Positions 20,746 through 29,337 of a DNA stretch of 64,000 nucleotides are shown here, piece after piece. The notes below the pieces were generated by a model. That model saw nothing but the letters and a program-made list of their open reading frames with translations. It was not told the DNA's origin and did no database searches. The DNA comes from Kaistia defluvii (lineage in GTDB: Bacteria > Pseudomonadota > Alphaproteobacteria > Rhizobiales > Kaistiaceae). The number at the start of each line of letters is the position of its first letter. Position 1 is the first letter of the stretch. The DNA lies in the NCBI RefSeq assembly GCF_026343955.1, contig NZ_JAPKNI010000004.1, forward strand, positions 124,001 through 188,000. Direction: 5' to 3'. Made by a program: the position numbers and the translations under genes.

Positions 20746-21780
20746 CTAGCCGCCGGTCATGCTCATGTGACGACCGAGCGCAGGTCGGCGATGGTCGCGG
20801 TCGATGATGAAATCATGCCCCTTGGGCTTGCGCCCGATCGCCTCGTCGATGGCGGCGGAAAGCAGCGCGTCGGTCTCGGACGCGCGCAGCGGCGCACGCA
20901 GGTCGGTCGCATCCTCCTGTCCAAGGCACATGAACAGCGTGCCCGTGCAGGTGACGCGGACCCGGTTGCAGGTCTCGCAGAAATTATGGGTCAGCGGCGT
21001 GATGAAGCCGAGCCGCCCGCCGGTCTCGCCGACTTCGACATAACGCGCGGGCCCACCCGTCTTGTAGGGAATGTCGGTCAGCGTCCACTGCTCCTCGAGC
21101 CTTGCCCGGACGGACGAGAGCGGCACATACTGGTCCGTTCGATCGCCCTCGATCTCTCCGAGCGGCATCGTCTCGATCAGCGTGAGATCCATGCCGCGCC
21201 CATGCGCGAAACGCAGGAGGTCGTCGATCTCATGCTCGTTGACGCCCTTGAGCGCCACCGCATTGATCTTGACCTTCAGGCCCGCAGCCTGGGCGGCATC
21301 GAGGCCCGCCATCACCTTGTCCAGGTCGCCCCAGCGCGTGATCGCGCGAAAGCGGACCGGATCCAGCGTGTCGATCGACACATTGATGCGCCGCACGCCG
21401 GCATCGGCCAGTTCCGACGCAAAGCGTTCAAGCTGCGAGCCGTTGGTCGTGAGGGTCAGTTCGTCGAGCTGGCCGCTCTCGATATGGCGGCCCAGCGCGC
21501 GGACCAGGGACATGATGTTGCGCCGCACGAGCGGTTCGCCCCCGGTCAGGCGCAACCGTCGCACGCCCTTGGCGATGAACGCGCTGCACAGACGATCCAG
21601 TTCCTCCAGCGAAAGCACGTCCCGCTTCGGCAGAAACGTCATGTCCTCGGCCATGCAATAGACACAGCGAAAATCGCACCGATCCGTCACGGAGACGCGG
21701 AGGTAGGTGATGGAACGTCCGAATGGGTCGACCATCGGCGTCGTTTCGGCCAAGAGCGGCACGATCTGGTTCATGCGCAT
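20746..21780 (-). CDS. moaA: GTP 3',8-cyclase MoaA
   Basis: This radical SAM enzyme catalyses the first step of molybdenum cofactor synthesis, converting GTP to 3',8-cyclo-7,8-dihydro-GTP (344 aa). The N-terminal SAM-binding [4Fe-4S] motif is CDFRCVYC near residues 33-40. The second cluster is carried by [11 protein letters not shown] plus a further cysteine in LFMCLG. The C-terminal Gly-Gly required for activity is present (MSMTGG). It could begin at the first ATG or two codons later. No other moa genes are in the window. Confidence 0.96.
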   Translation of the reverse strand: MRMNQIVPLLAETTPMVDPFGRSITYLRVSVTDRCDFRCVYCMAEDMTFLPKRDVLSLEELDRLCSAFIAKGVRRLRLTGGEPLVRRNIMSLVRALGRHIESGQLDELTLTTNGSQLERFASELADAGVRRINVSIDTLDPVRFRAITRWGDLDKVMAGLDAAQAAGLKVKINAVALKGVNEHEIDDLLRFAHGRGMDLTLIETMPLGEIEGDRTDQYVPLSSVRARLEEQWTLTDIPYKTGGPARYVEVGETGGRLGFITPLTHNFCETCNRVRVTCTGTLFMCLGQEDATDLRAPLRASETDALLSAAIDEAIGRKPKGHDFIIDRDHRRPALGRHMSMTGG

Positions 21781-21929
21781 TCCTTTAACCGCCCGTCTTT
21801 AGGAACGGAGCGGCGATCTCTGCTATGTAGACGAGATACCGCGCCGTTTCAAAGGCAGGCGGCCAAAAGCGGGAGGTCGGATGACGACCGCCCTTGTTTT
21901 TCACGGCCGGATGGCCGTCGGGGTCCATT

Positions 21930-22301
21930 ATGAATTCTGCATCCACGCCGTGGCCTACCGAAATCCGCCTGTCGCCCGACAAGCGTACCCTGACCGTCTC
22001 GTTCGAAGACGGGGCCCGCTATGCACTCGCGGCCGAATATCTCCGCGTCACCAGTCCTTCGGCTGAGGTGCAGGGTCACAACAAGTCGCAGAAGCAGACG
22101 GTTCCGGGCAAGATCGACGTCGCCATCGCCACGATCAATCCGGTCGGAAACTACGCGATCCGACTGAACTTCGATGATGGCCACGATACCGGCCTGTTCA
22201 CCTGGACCTATCTCGCGGAACTGGGTCGCGACCACGAGAAGCTCTGGGCTTCCTATCTGGCCGAGTTGCAGGAGAAGGGCCTCTCCCGCAGTCGCCGCTG
22301 A
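21930..22301 (+). CDS. DUF971 (gamma-butyrobetaine hydroxylase N-terminal-like) protein
   Basis: This 123-residue single-domain protein has the DUF971 pattern: WPTEIRLSPDKRTLTVSFEDG near the start, LAAEYLRVTSPSAE in the middle, and INPVGNYAIRLNFDDGHDTGLFTW with the TY-L-ELG ending. In eukaryotic carnitine hydroxylases the same domain is zinc-binding, but bacterial stand-alone members are often near Mrp/ApbC or Moco genes and their role is not settled. It is divergent from moaA across 149 bases. The start is chosen at MNSASTPWPTEI; the frame before it is unlikely. Confidence 0.82.
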   Translation: MNSASTPWPTEIRLSPDKRTLTVSFEDGARYALAAEYLRVTSPSAEVQGHNKSQKQTVPGKIDVAIATINPVGNYAIRLNFDDGHDTGLFTWTYLAELGRDHEKLWASYLAELQEKGLSRSRR

Positions 22302-22384
22302 ACCGGAATCGCCCGGCAGCCGGTCTTGAACCTTCGCCGGCTCAACTACGTTGACAAGGCGACATTGCATGCCAGGAGGAAGCG

Positions 22385-22573
22385 ATGACCGATGCAAGGG
22401 TACTGATTGAAATCGATGCCCGGATCTCCTCGATCCGGGAAACGATACAAAGACTGAGCCAGCAGGCCTCTTCCGCGTCGGGCGCCGCCAGTGAAACCAG
22501 GCTTGCCGACCGGCTGGCCGATCTGGAGCAGCAACTCATCACGCTCCAGAACGAGCGCGACGCGCTTTCCTAG
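22385..22573 (+). CDS. 62-residue coiled-coil protein of unknown function
   Basis: This short gene has a strong ribosome site (AGGAGGAAGCG) before its ATG, which supports it as real. The product is charged, without cysteines, and has two heptad-rich helices (RISSIRETIQRLSQQ and RLADRLADLEQQLITLQ), suggesting a small helical hairpin or dimer. I do not recognise a family. It lies between the DUF971 gene and tRNA-Ser, 83 bases after the former, and may be cotranscribed with it. Confidence 0.7.
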   Translation: MTDARVLIEIDARISSIRETIQRLSQQASSASGAASETRLADRLADLEQQLITLQNERDALS

Positions 22574-22755
22574 GGTGTTCCCGACGAGACCACCGAGGTC
22601 GCCATGGGCGCCCGGGCCCCATGCAGGGAAAGCGTTGCGGCGGGACAGGACATGCCGATGCCACGGCCAGCTTTCGGGGGAATTCGGTGCAAGAAACTTG
22701 GGGCAAACGGAAAAGCCCCTTGTTTGAAGCGATCCTCTCCATTAGACCCAGCGGC

Positions 22756-22848
22756 GGAGAGGTGGCCGAGTGGCCGAAGGCGCTCCCCTGCTAAGGGAGT
22801 AGACGGCTTAAAACCGTCTCGAGGGTTCGAATCCCTTCCTCTCCGCCA
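22756..22848 (+). tRNA. tRNA-Ser (GCT)
   Basis: This is a 93-base class II tRNA with acceptor GGAGAGG/CCTCTCC, anticodon stem-loop CTCCC-CTGCTAA-GGGAG carrying GCT, a long variable arm AGACGGCTTAAAACCGTCT, T-arm and encoded CCA. Serine tRNA genes are frequent phage/island attachment sites; an integrase-like remnant follows. Confidence 0.97.
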
Positions 22849-22936
22849 TTCCCCTTGCAAGTCATTGAAATTGCATCAGCGCCCGTATCACTCGGGAGCG
22901 CCACAGAAACTGCGCCAGACGCAGGACGAGGCGACG

Positions 22937-23106
22937 CTGAAGCACGTCCATTTCAATGGAGGCCAGTATGTCGTTCGCGTCGCCGACCCAAGGGATCTTC
23001 GAGACATCATCGGCAAGCGCGAACTTGTCGTGCTCTGGATCGCGGCCAGAGGCCTGCCCGGCCGATGGCGCACCGCTTGATCGCCGGTTTCCTCCGATCT
23101 CGATGA
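22937..23106 (+). pseudogene. Probable decayed integrase N-terminal fragment next to tRNA-Ser
   Basis: One frame (from 22937) reads KHVHFNGGQYVVRVADPRDL then RDIIGKREL, which closely resembles the N-terminal arm-binding segment of tyrosine recombinases of the DUF6538 type (an aromatic/basic strand, then VPxDLRxxxGKxEL). After GKREL the family pattern (SL-TRDPxEARRR) seems to continue only in another frame, as RALDRGQRPARPMAHRLIAGFL, suggesting a frameshift. The catalytic domain is absent. Its place 90 bases after tRNA-Ser fits an old integration event. The match is by eye and short, so this is tentative. Confidence 0.42.
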
Positions 23107-23262
23107 GCGCTACGCAATCGAACTTTTCGCATACGATCCTCGCAGGACGATCTGCCGGCCTCAGGCCCGTTGCCGCAGCGGATTGACGGCATCCGGCAGA
23201 GGACGGGAACGGCATCGCCCCATCGCCAAGGGCGGAGTGCGCCCGATTCCCGCGAGTGGGGC

Positions 23263-24033
23263 CTAATCCAGAACGGCCTTGAGGAACTCGCGGGTCCGCT
23301 CCTCGTTCGGATCGGTGAAAAGCGCCTCCGGCGTGCCCTCCTCGCGGATCTGGCCCTTGTCGAAGAAACAGACGCGGTCCGAAATCTCGCGGGCGAAGCG
23401 CATCTCGTGCGTGACGAGCAGCATGGTGAGATCATGCTCCTCGGCCAGCCGGCCGATGACGGTCAGCACCTCGCCGACCAGTTCCGGATCGAGGGCGGAG
23501 GTCGGCTCATCGAACAGAAGGATGCTGGGCCGCATTGCCAGCGCGCGGGCAATGCCGACGCGCTGCTGCTGCCCGCCGGACAATTGGTGCGGATACTTGT
23601 CGGCCTGATCGGCGAGACCCACCAGTTCGAGCAGTTCCTCGCCCCTTTCGCGCGCTTCCACCTTGGAAAGCCCGAGCACTCTGACGGGCGCCTCCGTGAT
23701 GTTGCGCAGCACGCTCATGTGCGGAAACAGGTTGAATTGCTGGAACACCATGCCGAGCTGGGCGCGCATCTTGCGTAGATGCGCCTCACTCGCCGGCTGC
23801 AGGCCGTTCGGGCCGGACTCGTGCCACAGCGGCTCGCCGCCCACGGTGACGATGCCGCCATCGATCTGCTCCAGCGTCATCAGGATGCGCAGCACGGTCG
23901 ATTTCCCCGAGCCAGACGGGCCGATGATCGAAACCTTCTCGCCCTTCTGGACCTCGAAATCGAGTTCGTCGAGGACGGTCAGATCGCCGAAGCGCTTGAC
24001 GACCTTGTCAAATTTGATGATCGGATCGGTCAT
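23263..24033 (-). CDS. ehuA: Ectoine/hydroxyectoine ABC transporter, ATP-binding protein
   Basis: This is the 256-residue ATPase of a polar amino-acid-type importer. It has Walker [10 protein letters not shown] at about residues 39-47, signature [15 protein letters not shown] and Walker [15 protein letters not shown]. Its C-terminal part is that of the short GlnQ/HisP class. It overlaps ehuD by 4 bases and is the last gene of ehuB-C-D-A. The ectoine assignment rests mainly on the link to ectABCD-ask and on resemblance to Ehu proteins; the family itself is certain. Confidence 0.9.
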   Translation of the reverse strand: MTDPIIKFDKVVKRFGDLTVLDELDFEVQKGEKVSIIGPSGSGKSTVLRILMTLEQIDGGIVTVGGEPLWHESGPNGLQPASEAHLRKMRAQLGMVFQQFNLFPHMSVLRNITEAPVRVLGLSKVEARERGEELLELVGLADQADKYPHQLSGGQQQRVGIARALAMRPSILLFDEPTSALDPELVGEVLTVIGRLAEEHDLTMLLVTHEMRFAREISDRVCFFDKGQIREEGTPEALFTDPNEERTREFLKAVLD

Positions 24034-24722
24034 TTGAGCGGAAGCCCCTGTTTGGGAAGGTAGCGATCCAGCAGGCGAACGCCCGCGGACGCGACCAGCG
24101 TCATGATCAGATAAAGGCCGCCGACCATCGAGAGCGGAATGAGATAATTGAAGGTGCGGTCGCCGATGATCTTCGCGACGTTGAGCATCTCGAGCACGGT
24201 GACGACGGAGAGGACCGGAACGTCCTTCATGATCGACACCAGATAGTTGCCCATGGCCGGCACGATGCGAGGAATGGCCTGCGGCACGACGATATGGGTG
24301 AAGGTCCGCGCCGAAGGCAGGTTGAGCGCGCGCGCCGCCTCGTGCTGGTCACGCCCGACAGCCTCGATACCCGCCCGATAGACCTCGGACGTATAGGCGC
24401 TGTATTGCAGGCCGAGCGCGAGCGCGCCGGTCATGAAGGCGGGCAGCACGATGCCATATTCGGGCAGCACGTAATAAAGAAAGAACAGTTGCACCAGCAG
24501 CGGCGTATCGCGGATGAACTCCGTGACCAGCCGCGCCGGCCAGGCGATGAAACGCGAGGGCGCCGATTTCAGGATGGCGAAGATCAGTCCCAGAACCAGC
24601 GCCACGAAGAAGCCAACCACGGTTGCCTGGATCGTGACCCACATGCCGATCAGGAGGATCGGCAGGATCGAGATCGCGAAGGCGAGCGGGTTCGAAAGGT
24701 CCCATTCAAATCCAAACAGCAT
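24030..24722 (-). CDS. ehuD: Ectoine/hydroxyectoine ABC transporter permease
   Basis: This is one of two inner-membrane permeases of the importer (230 aa, about five helices). The cytoplasmic coupling loop contains [22 protein letters not shown], the typical EAA motif of His/Glu/Gln-type permeases. It begins 3 bases after ehuC and overlaps ehuA, so the three are translationally linked. It pairs with EhuC to form the channel heterodimer. The ATG at 24722 begins [12 protein letters not shown]. Confidence 0.9.
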   Translation of the reverse strand: MLFGFEWDLSNPLAFAISILPILLIGMWVTIQATVVGFFVALVLGLIFAILKSAPSRFIAWPARLVTEFIRDTPLLVQLFFLYYVLPEYGIVLPAFMTGALALGLQYSAYTSEVYRAGIEAVGRDQHEAARALNLPSARTFTHIVVPQAIPRIVPAMGNYLVSIMKDVPVLSVVTVLEMLNVAKIIGDRTFNYLIPLSMVGGLYLIMTLVASAGVRLLDRYLPKQGLPLK

Positions 24723-24725
24723 GGC

Positions 24726-25397
24726 TCAGCTCCCGGCCACGCGCCACCGCCCGGCGAAACGCTCGAGCAGCCGCATGATGGCTGTGACGACCAGCGCCAT
24801 GCCGAAATACATGAACAGCAGCATCGTATAGATGGTGGTGCTCTCCTGGGTGAAATTGCGGATCTGCTCGGCCCGAAAGGTCAGGTCGCCGAGGCTGATC
24901 AGCGATACCAGAGCCGTGTCCTTGAGGTTCTGTACCGCCAGATTGCCGAAGGACGGCATCATCTCCGGGATGGCCTGTGGAATCGTGATCCGGAAAAGGG
25001 TTTGCCGCTCGGTGAAGTTCAGCGCGCGAGCCGCCTCGTGCTGATCGGAATGCACGGCCTGAATCGCGCCGCGCACGACCTCTGCCCCATACGCGCCGAT
25101 ATTGAGACCCAGCGCCAGAACGCCGGCCAGCACCGGCGGCAGGCGGAGATCGATGCCGATCGCATTGCCGGCCAGAGGCAGCGCGAAATAGAGCCAGAAC
25201 AGCTGCACCAGCAGCGATGTCCCGCGAAATACCTCGATATAGGCGATCGAGACGCCCCGCAGCGCCCAGTTTCGCGACAGCTTGCCGATGCCGAAGACGA
25301 AGGCGGCCGCCGCGCCGAGCAGCGTGGAATAGAGGGTCAATTGAACGGTGACCCACGCGCCCTGCATCAGGGAAGGAAGATACTCTGTCCAGTGCAT
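24726..25397 (-). CDS. ehuC: Ectoine/hydroxyectoine ABC transporter permease
   Basis: This is the second permease (223 aa), with the EAA loop seen as [20 protein letters not shown]. Start ATG 25397 gives MHWTEYLPSLMQGAWVTVQLT, the normal beginning for the family; the longer frame upstream reads through sequence unlikely to be translated. It follows ehuB by 83 bases. Together with EhuD it would move ectoine delivered by EhuB across the inner membrane. Confidence 0.9.
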   Translation of the reverse strand: MHWTEYLPSLMQGAWVTVQLTLYSTLLGAAAAFVFGIGKLSRNWALRGVSIAYIEVFRGTSLLVQLFWLYFALPLAGNAIGIDLRLPPVLAGVLALGLNIGAYGAEVVRGAIQAVHSDQHEAARALNFTERQTLFRITIPQAIPEMMPSFGNLAVQNLKDTALVSLISLGDLTFRAEQIRNFTQESTTIYTMLLFMYFGMALVVTAIMRLLERFAGRWRVAGS

Positions 25398-25480
25398 GCG
25401 TGTATCCGTGTCAATTGGGTTCAGAACCGACGAAGCGGGCGCCGCGCGGGCGCCCGCTTCCAATCATTGCGACGTCTGGA

Positions 25481-26347
25481 TCAGGCGCCGCCGCACAGCG
25501 CCGCGGTGTCGGTGGCCTTCGAACCCTCGACATCGGCTTCCGTGAAGCCGTAGCCGGTCACGATCTCGTTCCACTCGGGCGTCTTCTTGAACTCGGCGAG
25601 CGCGCCATTGACCGAGTCGCGCAGTTCCTCATTGCCGCTGGCGAAGGTGAACCCACCCCAGCTGCGAACGGCCTTTCCGTCGACAACCGGATCGGTGAAT
25701 TTCGCGGCGACCTCGACGCCCTTGCCCTGCTCGGCAAGGCCGCTCGCCGTCAGGCTCGTCGCGGCATAGGCATCCGCCCGGCCGGTGCCGACCGTGGAGA
25801 TCGCATCGGCGTTGGAGGCGATCGTCACGACATTCGCATCGGGAACGCCCAGCTTCTGCATCATCTCAAGCTGGTCGGCGCCCGCCATGATGGCAACCTT
25901 CAGCTTGGGGTTCGAGGCGAAGTCCTTGTAGGTATGGATGTCCTTGGGGTTCCCGGCAGCGACCAGCAGGCCCTCGCCATAGGAGGTGTTCGGCTCGGAA
26001 AAGAGCACCTGCTTGCAGCGGTCGGGCAGGATCGCCATTTCGGCCGCCACCATGTCGAAGCGATCCGCCTTGAGACCGGGGATCAGCGACGAGAAATTGG
26101 TGGTGACCCACTCGATCTTGCCGACGCCGAGTGTCTCCATCAGCTTCTTGGCAACGTCAGGCCCCGCGCCGAGCGCCTTGCCGTTGGGATCGACATAGCC
26201 ATACGGAATCTCGTTGGCGACGGCGATGCGGATGACGCCGGCCTTCTTGATGTCTTCGAGCGACGCGGCATTGGCAGCGGATGCGGCCATGGCGGCCAGC
26301 GCGATGGCCGAAAGGGTGGAGACGGCAAATTGCGGGATCTTGGTCAT
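25481..26347 (-). CDS. ehuB: Ectoine/hydroxyectoine-binding periplasmic protein
   Basis: This is the solute-binding receptor of the importer (288 aa), secreted by a signal peptide of about 28 residues ending SAANA-A. The mature part begins LEDIKKAGVIRIAVANEIPYG and has two lobes of the bacterial extracellular solute-binding family 3. EhuB of rhizobia binds ectoine and hydroxyectoine through aromatic residues; Tyr and Phe are present at likely places, but I cannot prove the cage. The gene starts 71 bases after the ask stop, so it may share the ect transcript. Confidence 0.9.
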   Translation of the reverse strand: MTKIPQFAVSTLSAIALAAMAASAANAASLEDIKKAGVIRIAVANEIPYGYVDPNGKALGAGPDVAKKLMETLGVGKIEWVTTNFSSLIPGLKADRFDMVAAEMAILPDRCKQVLFSEPNTSYGEGLLVAAGNPKDIHTYKDFASNPKLKVAIMAGADQLEMMQKLGVPDANVVTIASNADAISTVGTGRADAYAATSLTASGLAEQGKGVEVAAKFTDPVVDGKAVRSWGGFTFASGNEELRDSVNGALAEFKKTPEWNEIVTGYGFTEADVEGSKATDTAALCGGA

Positions 26348-26418
26348 AGAGTAAGCTCCTCTGGAAGGATGGGCGAATGGCCGGCCGGTGCCCCGATCTT
26401 TTCAGCCGGCAGGGAATG

Positions 26419-27876
26419 TCACGCCACGGCGTGCAACTGGGGCGGCTGAGACCGGGCCCAGTTCTCGATCAAGCCGCCATGCAGGACCTTGATCGCAGTC
26501 TCGAAATCGGCTTCCTCGACGATCACCTGAAGATCGACCTTGCGGATCAGGTCGTTGACGCCGAGCGGCGCGACACCGGCCTCCGCCAGCACCAGGATCG
26601 CCTGCGACAGGATCGCCGGGTGGCGAAGATCGCGACCGATCGCCGAGACGAGAGCCACCTTGCGCAGAGAGATCTCCGCGGTCGGGAAGCGTTTCGACAG
26701 ATCGGCCTCGACGCGGCGGATGGCCTTCATCGAGCCCTTGAGGAAATGGGTGATGGTGTTGGCGTTGGAGGTCTTGGCGATGATCCAGACCTTGTGACGC
26801 GTCAGCGCCTCCAGGATCTCGGCATCGTAGCCCTTCACGCCGACCATATCCTGATCATAGAACTCGAACGCGAACACCCCCTTGAGACCGGTGACGATCT
26901 CGACCTGCGGTGCGCGGGCATCGAGGTCGGAACGGATTAGCGTGCCGGCATGCGTCGGCTCGAAGGCGTTCTTGACGCGCAGCGGAATCCCGGCCTGGCG
27001 CAGGCTCTTGGCGGCGCGCGGATGGATCGCCTCCATGCCCATGTTGGAGAGCTGATCGGCGACGTCGTAATTGGTTTCGCCAATCACCCGCACGGCATCG
27101 GAGCCAACGATCCTCGGATCGGCGGAGGAGAGATGGAACTCCTTGTGGATGATCGCTTCCTGCGCGTCGGTCACGACCGCGATGCGCGACAGCGTCACCT
27201 CGCTGTAGCCGCGATCATAGGTGCGCATCAGCACCTCCTCGCACTGGACATAACCCGTCACGATCGGCAGTTCGCGGCGCAGATCCACATCGGCGAAAGC
27301 GCGCCGGATGCACTCGTCCAGCTCGTACTGCGCGCCTTCGCGCCAGCCGGTCAGGTCGACCAGCCGCGCATTGACGCCGTGCATGTTGAGCAGCAGGACG
27401 GTGTTGAAGGCCGAGTGTGCCTCGCCGAGCGAGGCAAGCATCTCGCGGACCGTCAACAGATGATGCTGCAGCTGAAAATGGCCGAACGAGCAGAGACGGG
27501 ACAGATCGATCAGGCAGGAACGAACGCCTTCAATGCGCTCACGGACAAAGCGGTCCGCCTGCAGGCGCGCACCCTCGTCCGTGAATACCTCGCCATTGCG
27601 GGCCTGCATCCTGGCGGCAACCGTACTGAGCGCGTCGCTCCAGGCCCATCCGCCTTCGGCGCTGGCGAAAAGCGCGTAGACGCCCGGCTCGCCGGTCTTC
27701 TTGTGCTCGAGCAGATCGTCCGTCATCCCCGCATAGGCGGATACCACGAAAATCCGATTGTAGAGCGCATCGCCCGTCCGGTCGCCGATCAGCACCGTGT
27801 CGAGCAGCTCCGCGGTGCGCGACATGGAGGTCCCGCCGATCTTCTCGACAGTGTGGGCCGTTGTCGTATCAGTCAT
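26419..27876 (-). CDS. ask: Ectoine-specialised aspartate kinase
   Basis: This kinase (485 aa) phosphorylates aspartate, the first step towards aspartate semialdehyde, the precursor of ectoine. The N-terminus VEKIGGTSMSRTAELLD is the Ask_Ect variant of the usual VxKFGGTS motif. The stretch FVVSAYAGMTDDLLEHKKTG is characteristic of this subgroup, which is less sensitive to feedback by lysine and threonine. ACT domains form the C-terminal part. It lies directly after ectD, as in many ectABCD-ask operons. Confidence 0.94.
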   Translation of the reverse strand: MTDTTTAHTVEKIGGTSMSRTAELLDTVLIGDRTGDALYNRIFVVSAYAGMTDDLLEHKKTGEPGVYALFASAEGGWAWSDALSTVAARMQARNGEVFTDEGARLQADRFVRERIEGVRSCLIDLSRLCSFGHFQLQHHLLTVREMLASLGEAHSAFNTVLLLNMHGVNARLVDLTGWREGAQYELDECIRRAFADVDLRRELPIVTGYVQCEEVLMRTYDRGYSEVTLSRIAVVTDAQEAIIHKEFHLSSADPRIVGSDAVRVIGETNYDVADQLSNMGMEAIHPRAAKSLRQAGIPLRVKNAFEPTHAGTLIRSDLDARAPQVEIVTGLKGVFAFEFYDQDMVGVKGYDAEILEALTRHKVWIIAKTSNANTITHFLKGSMKAIRRVEADLSKRFPTAEISLRKVALVSAIGRDLRHPAILSQAILVLAEAGVAPLGVNDLIRKVDLQVIVEEADFETAIKVLHGGLIENWARSQPPQLHAVA

Positions 27877-27951
27877 ATCGTCTCCGGCCGTCCCTCGGAT
27901 GCCAAGGGAACGGCGCTATCTTGCAGGATGGGTTGGGGCGAGCGGCGCGTC

Positions 27952-28881
27952 TCACGCCAGGGACTGGCGTGCGATGGCGATCGGGCCCTGCGGATCGCGG
28001 GAGCTCAGGAAGGCCGGGCGCGGCGTCTTGGCGGCATAGGGCGCGCCAACGCGGTTGGACCATGCATTGTAGACGAAAAAGGCATTGGACCGGGGAAACG
28101 GCGTGATGTTGCCGTTCGAGCCATGCAGCGTGTTGCAGTCGAACAGGATGACCGTGCCGGCCTTGCCGGCCGCATAGTCGATGCCGAATTTCTCGGCCAT
28201 CCGAGACAGGCTCTCCGGCGAGGGCACGCCGATTTCCTGCTTCTTGAGCGAGGAAGCGTGGTTGTTCTCCGGCGTCGCGCCGGCGCAGGCCACGAAGGTC
28301 TGGTGCGAGCCTGGCATCAGCATCAGCGGTCCGTTTAGCGCGTCATTGTCGGTGAGCAGGACCGAGGCCGAGATGGCGCGCATGCGCGGCATGCCATCCT
28401 CGGCGTGCCATGTCTCGAAATCGGAGTGCCAGTAGAACTCCTTGCCATTGAAGCCGGGCTTATAGTTGAGCCGCGACTGGTGCAGATACACCTCGTCGCC
28501 AAGCAGGTAGCGCACGCGCCCGGCTATCCGAGCGTCGCGGGCCAGCCGATCGAACAGCGCATTCTGCTCGTCGAGCCGGAACACGGTGCGGACCTCGTCC
28601 GAGTCCGGTTCCGTGATGATATTTTCCGGCGAGAGACCCGCCTCGCCCGAGCGCATGCGTGCCGATTCAGCCTGAAGCGCGGCGATTTCGGTCTCCGAGA
28701 AGACGTCCTTCAGGATGATGTAGCCACGCTTCTCGAAGCTCTCCGTCTCGGTGCGGGTCAAAGGCGCCTCGGGAGACCACTCGCCCCAGAAGACTGGGTC
28801 CTTGCGCGGGAGCCAGCGCTCTTCCGGGAGGCGGGTCGGATAGTCATCCTGCGTCGCAGGGGCGGTAGCAATCATGGCCAT
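27952..28881 (-). CDS. ectD: Ectoine 5-hydroxylase
   Basis: This is a non-heme iron(II), 2-oxoglutarate-dependent dioxygenase (309 aa) that makes 5-hydroxyectoine. The iron ligands are seen as the HxD of FYWHSDFETWH and the distal histidine in NTLHGSNGN. The EctD signature segment around GKEFYWHSDFETWHAEDGMP is complete. I chose ATG 28881 (MAMIATAPATQDD), preceded by AAAGG, rather than the longer frame. It follows ectC by 44 bases in the ectABCD-ask order. It shows that this organism can make hydroxyectoine as well as ectoine. Confidence 0.96.
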   Translation of the reverse strand: MAMIATAPATQDDYPTRLPEERWLPRKDPVFWGEWSPEAPLTRTETESFEKRGYIILKDVFSETEIAALQAESARMRSGEAGLSPENIITEPDSDEVRTVFRLDEQNALFDRLARDARIAGRVRYLLGDEVYLHQSRLNYKPGFNGKEFYWHSDFETWHAEDGMPRMRAISASVLLTDNDALNGPLMLMPGSHQTFVACAGATPENNHASSLKKQEIGVPSPESLSRMAEKFGIDYAAGKAGTVILFDCNTLHGSNGNITPFPRSNAFFVYNAWSNRVGAPYAAKTPRPAFLSSRDPQGPIAIARQSLA

Positions 28882-28925
28882 TGTCGGTGCCTTTCTGAAA
28901 TCTCCGTGGGGGCGAGCGGATACGC

Positions 28926-29324
28926 TCAAGCCGATTCGAGTTCGGCCGCCGTCGCGTAGGAACCGTCCGCGCGATGCACTTCCTGACCGCTGACCGGCGG
29001 GTTGAAGCTGCAGGCGAGGACCAGTTCGCTCTCCGCGCTCAGGCGATGCCTGTCATGCTGGTCGAGCGCGTACATGACGCCGGGACGGATCGGATGCACC
29101 GTCCCGCTGTCCAGTTCCTCGATCGTCCCGTTGCCGGAGATGCAATAGACGCTCTCGAAATGATGCTTGTAGTGGAACACATGCGAGGTGTTGGGGTGGA
29201 TCCGCGTGATGTGGAAGCTGAAGCCCATGCCGTCGCCGGCCAGCAGCAGGCGGGTACTGTCCCAGCCCTCTGCCTTGACCAAGCGGTCGGTCTCGCGCGC
29301 CTGGTGGATATCGCGAACGATCAT
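28926..29324 (-). CDS. ectC: L-ectoine synthase
   Basis: This is a cupin-fold enzyme (132 aa) that closes the ring of N-gamma-acetyl-diaminobutyrate to give ectoine. The start MIVRDIHQARETDR is typical, and metal-binding cupin residues are in NTSHVFHYKHHFESVYCISGNG and in DQHDRHRL. The AGGAG ribosome site precedes ATG 29324. It begins 13 bases after the ectB stop, so the two are surely cotranscribed. Its length and motifs are normal. Confidence 0.96.
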   Translation of the reverse strand: MIVRDIHQARETDRLVKAEGWDSTRLLLAGDGMGFSFHITRIHPNTSHVFHYKHHFESVYCISGNGTIEELDSGTVHPIRPGVMYALDQHDRHRLSAESELVLACSFNPPVSGQEVHRADGSYATAAELESA

Positions 29325-29337
29325 ACGTGTTCTCCTC

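Noticed and set aside
22862-23215. 117-codon leftward frame after tRNA-Ser
   Set aside because: It is antisense to the integrase-like relic and has no family pattern.
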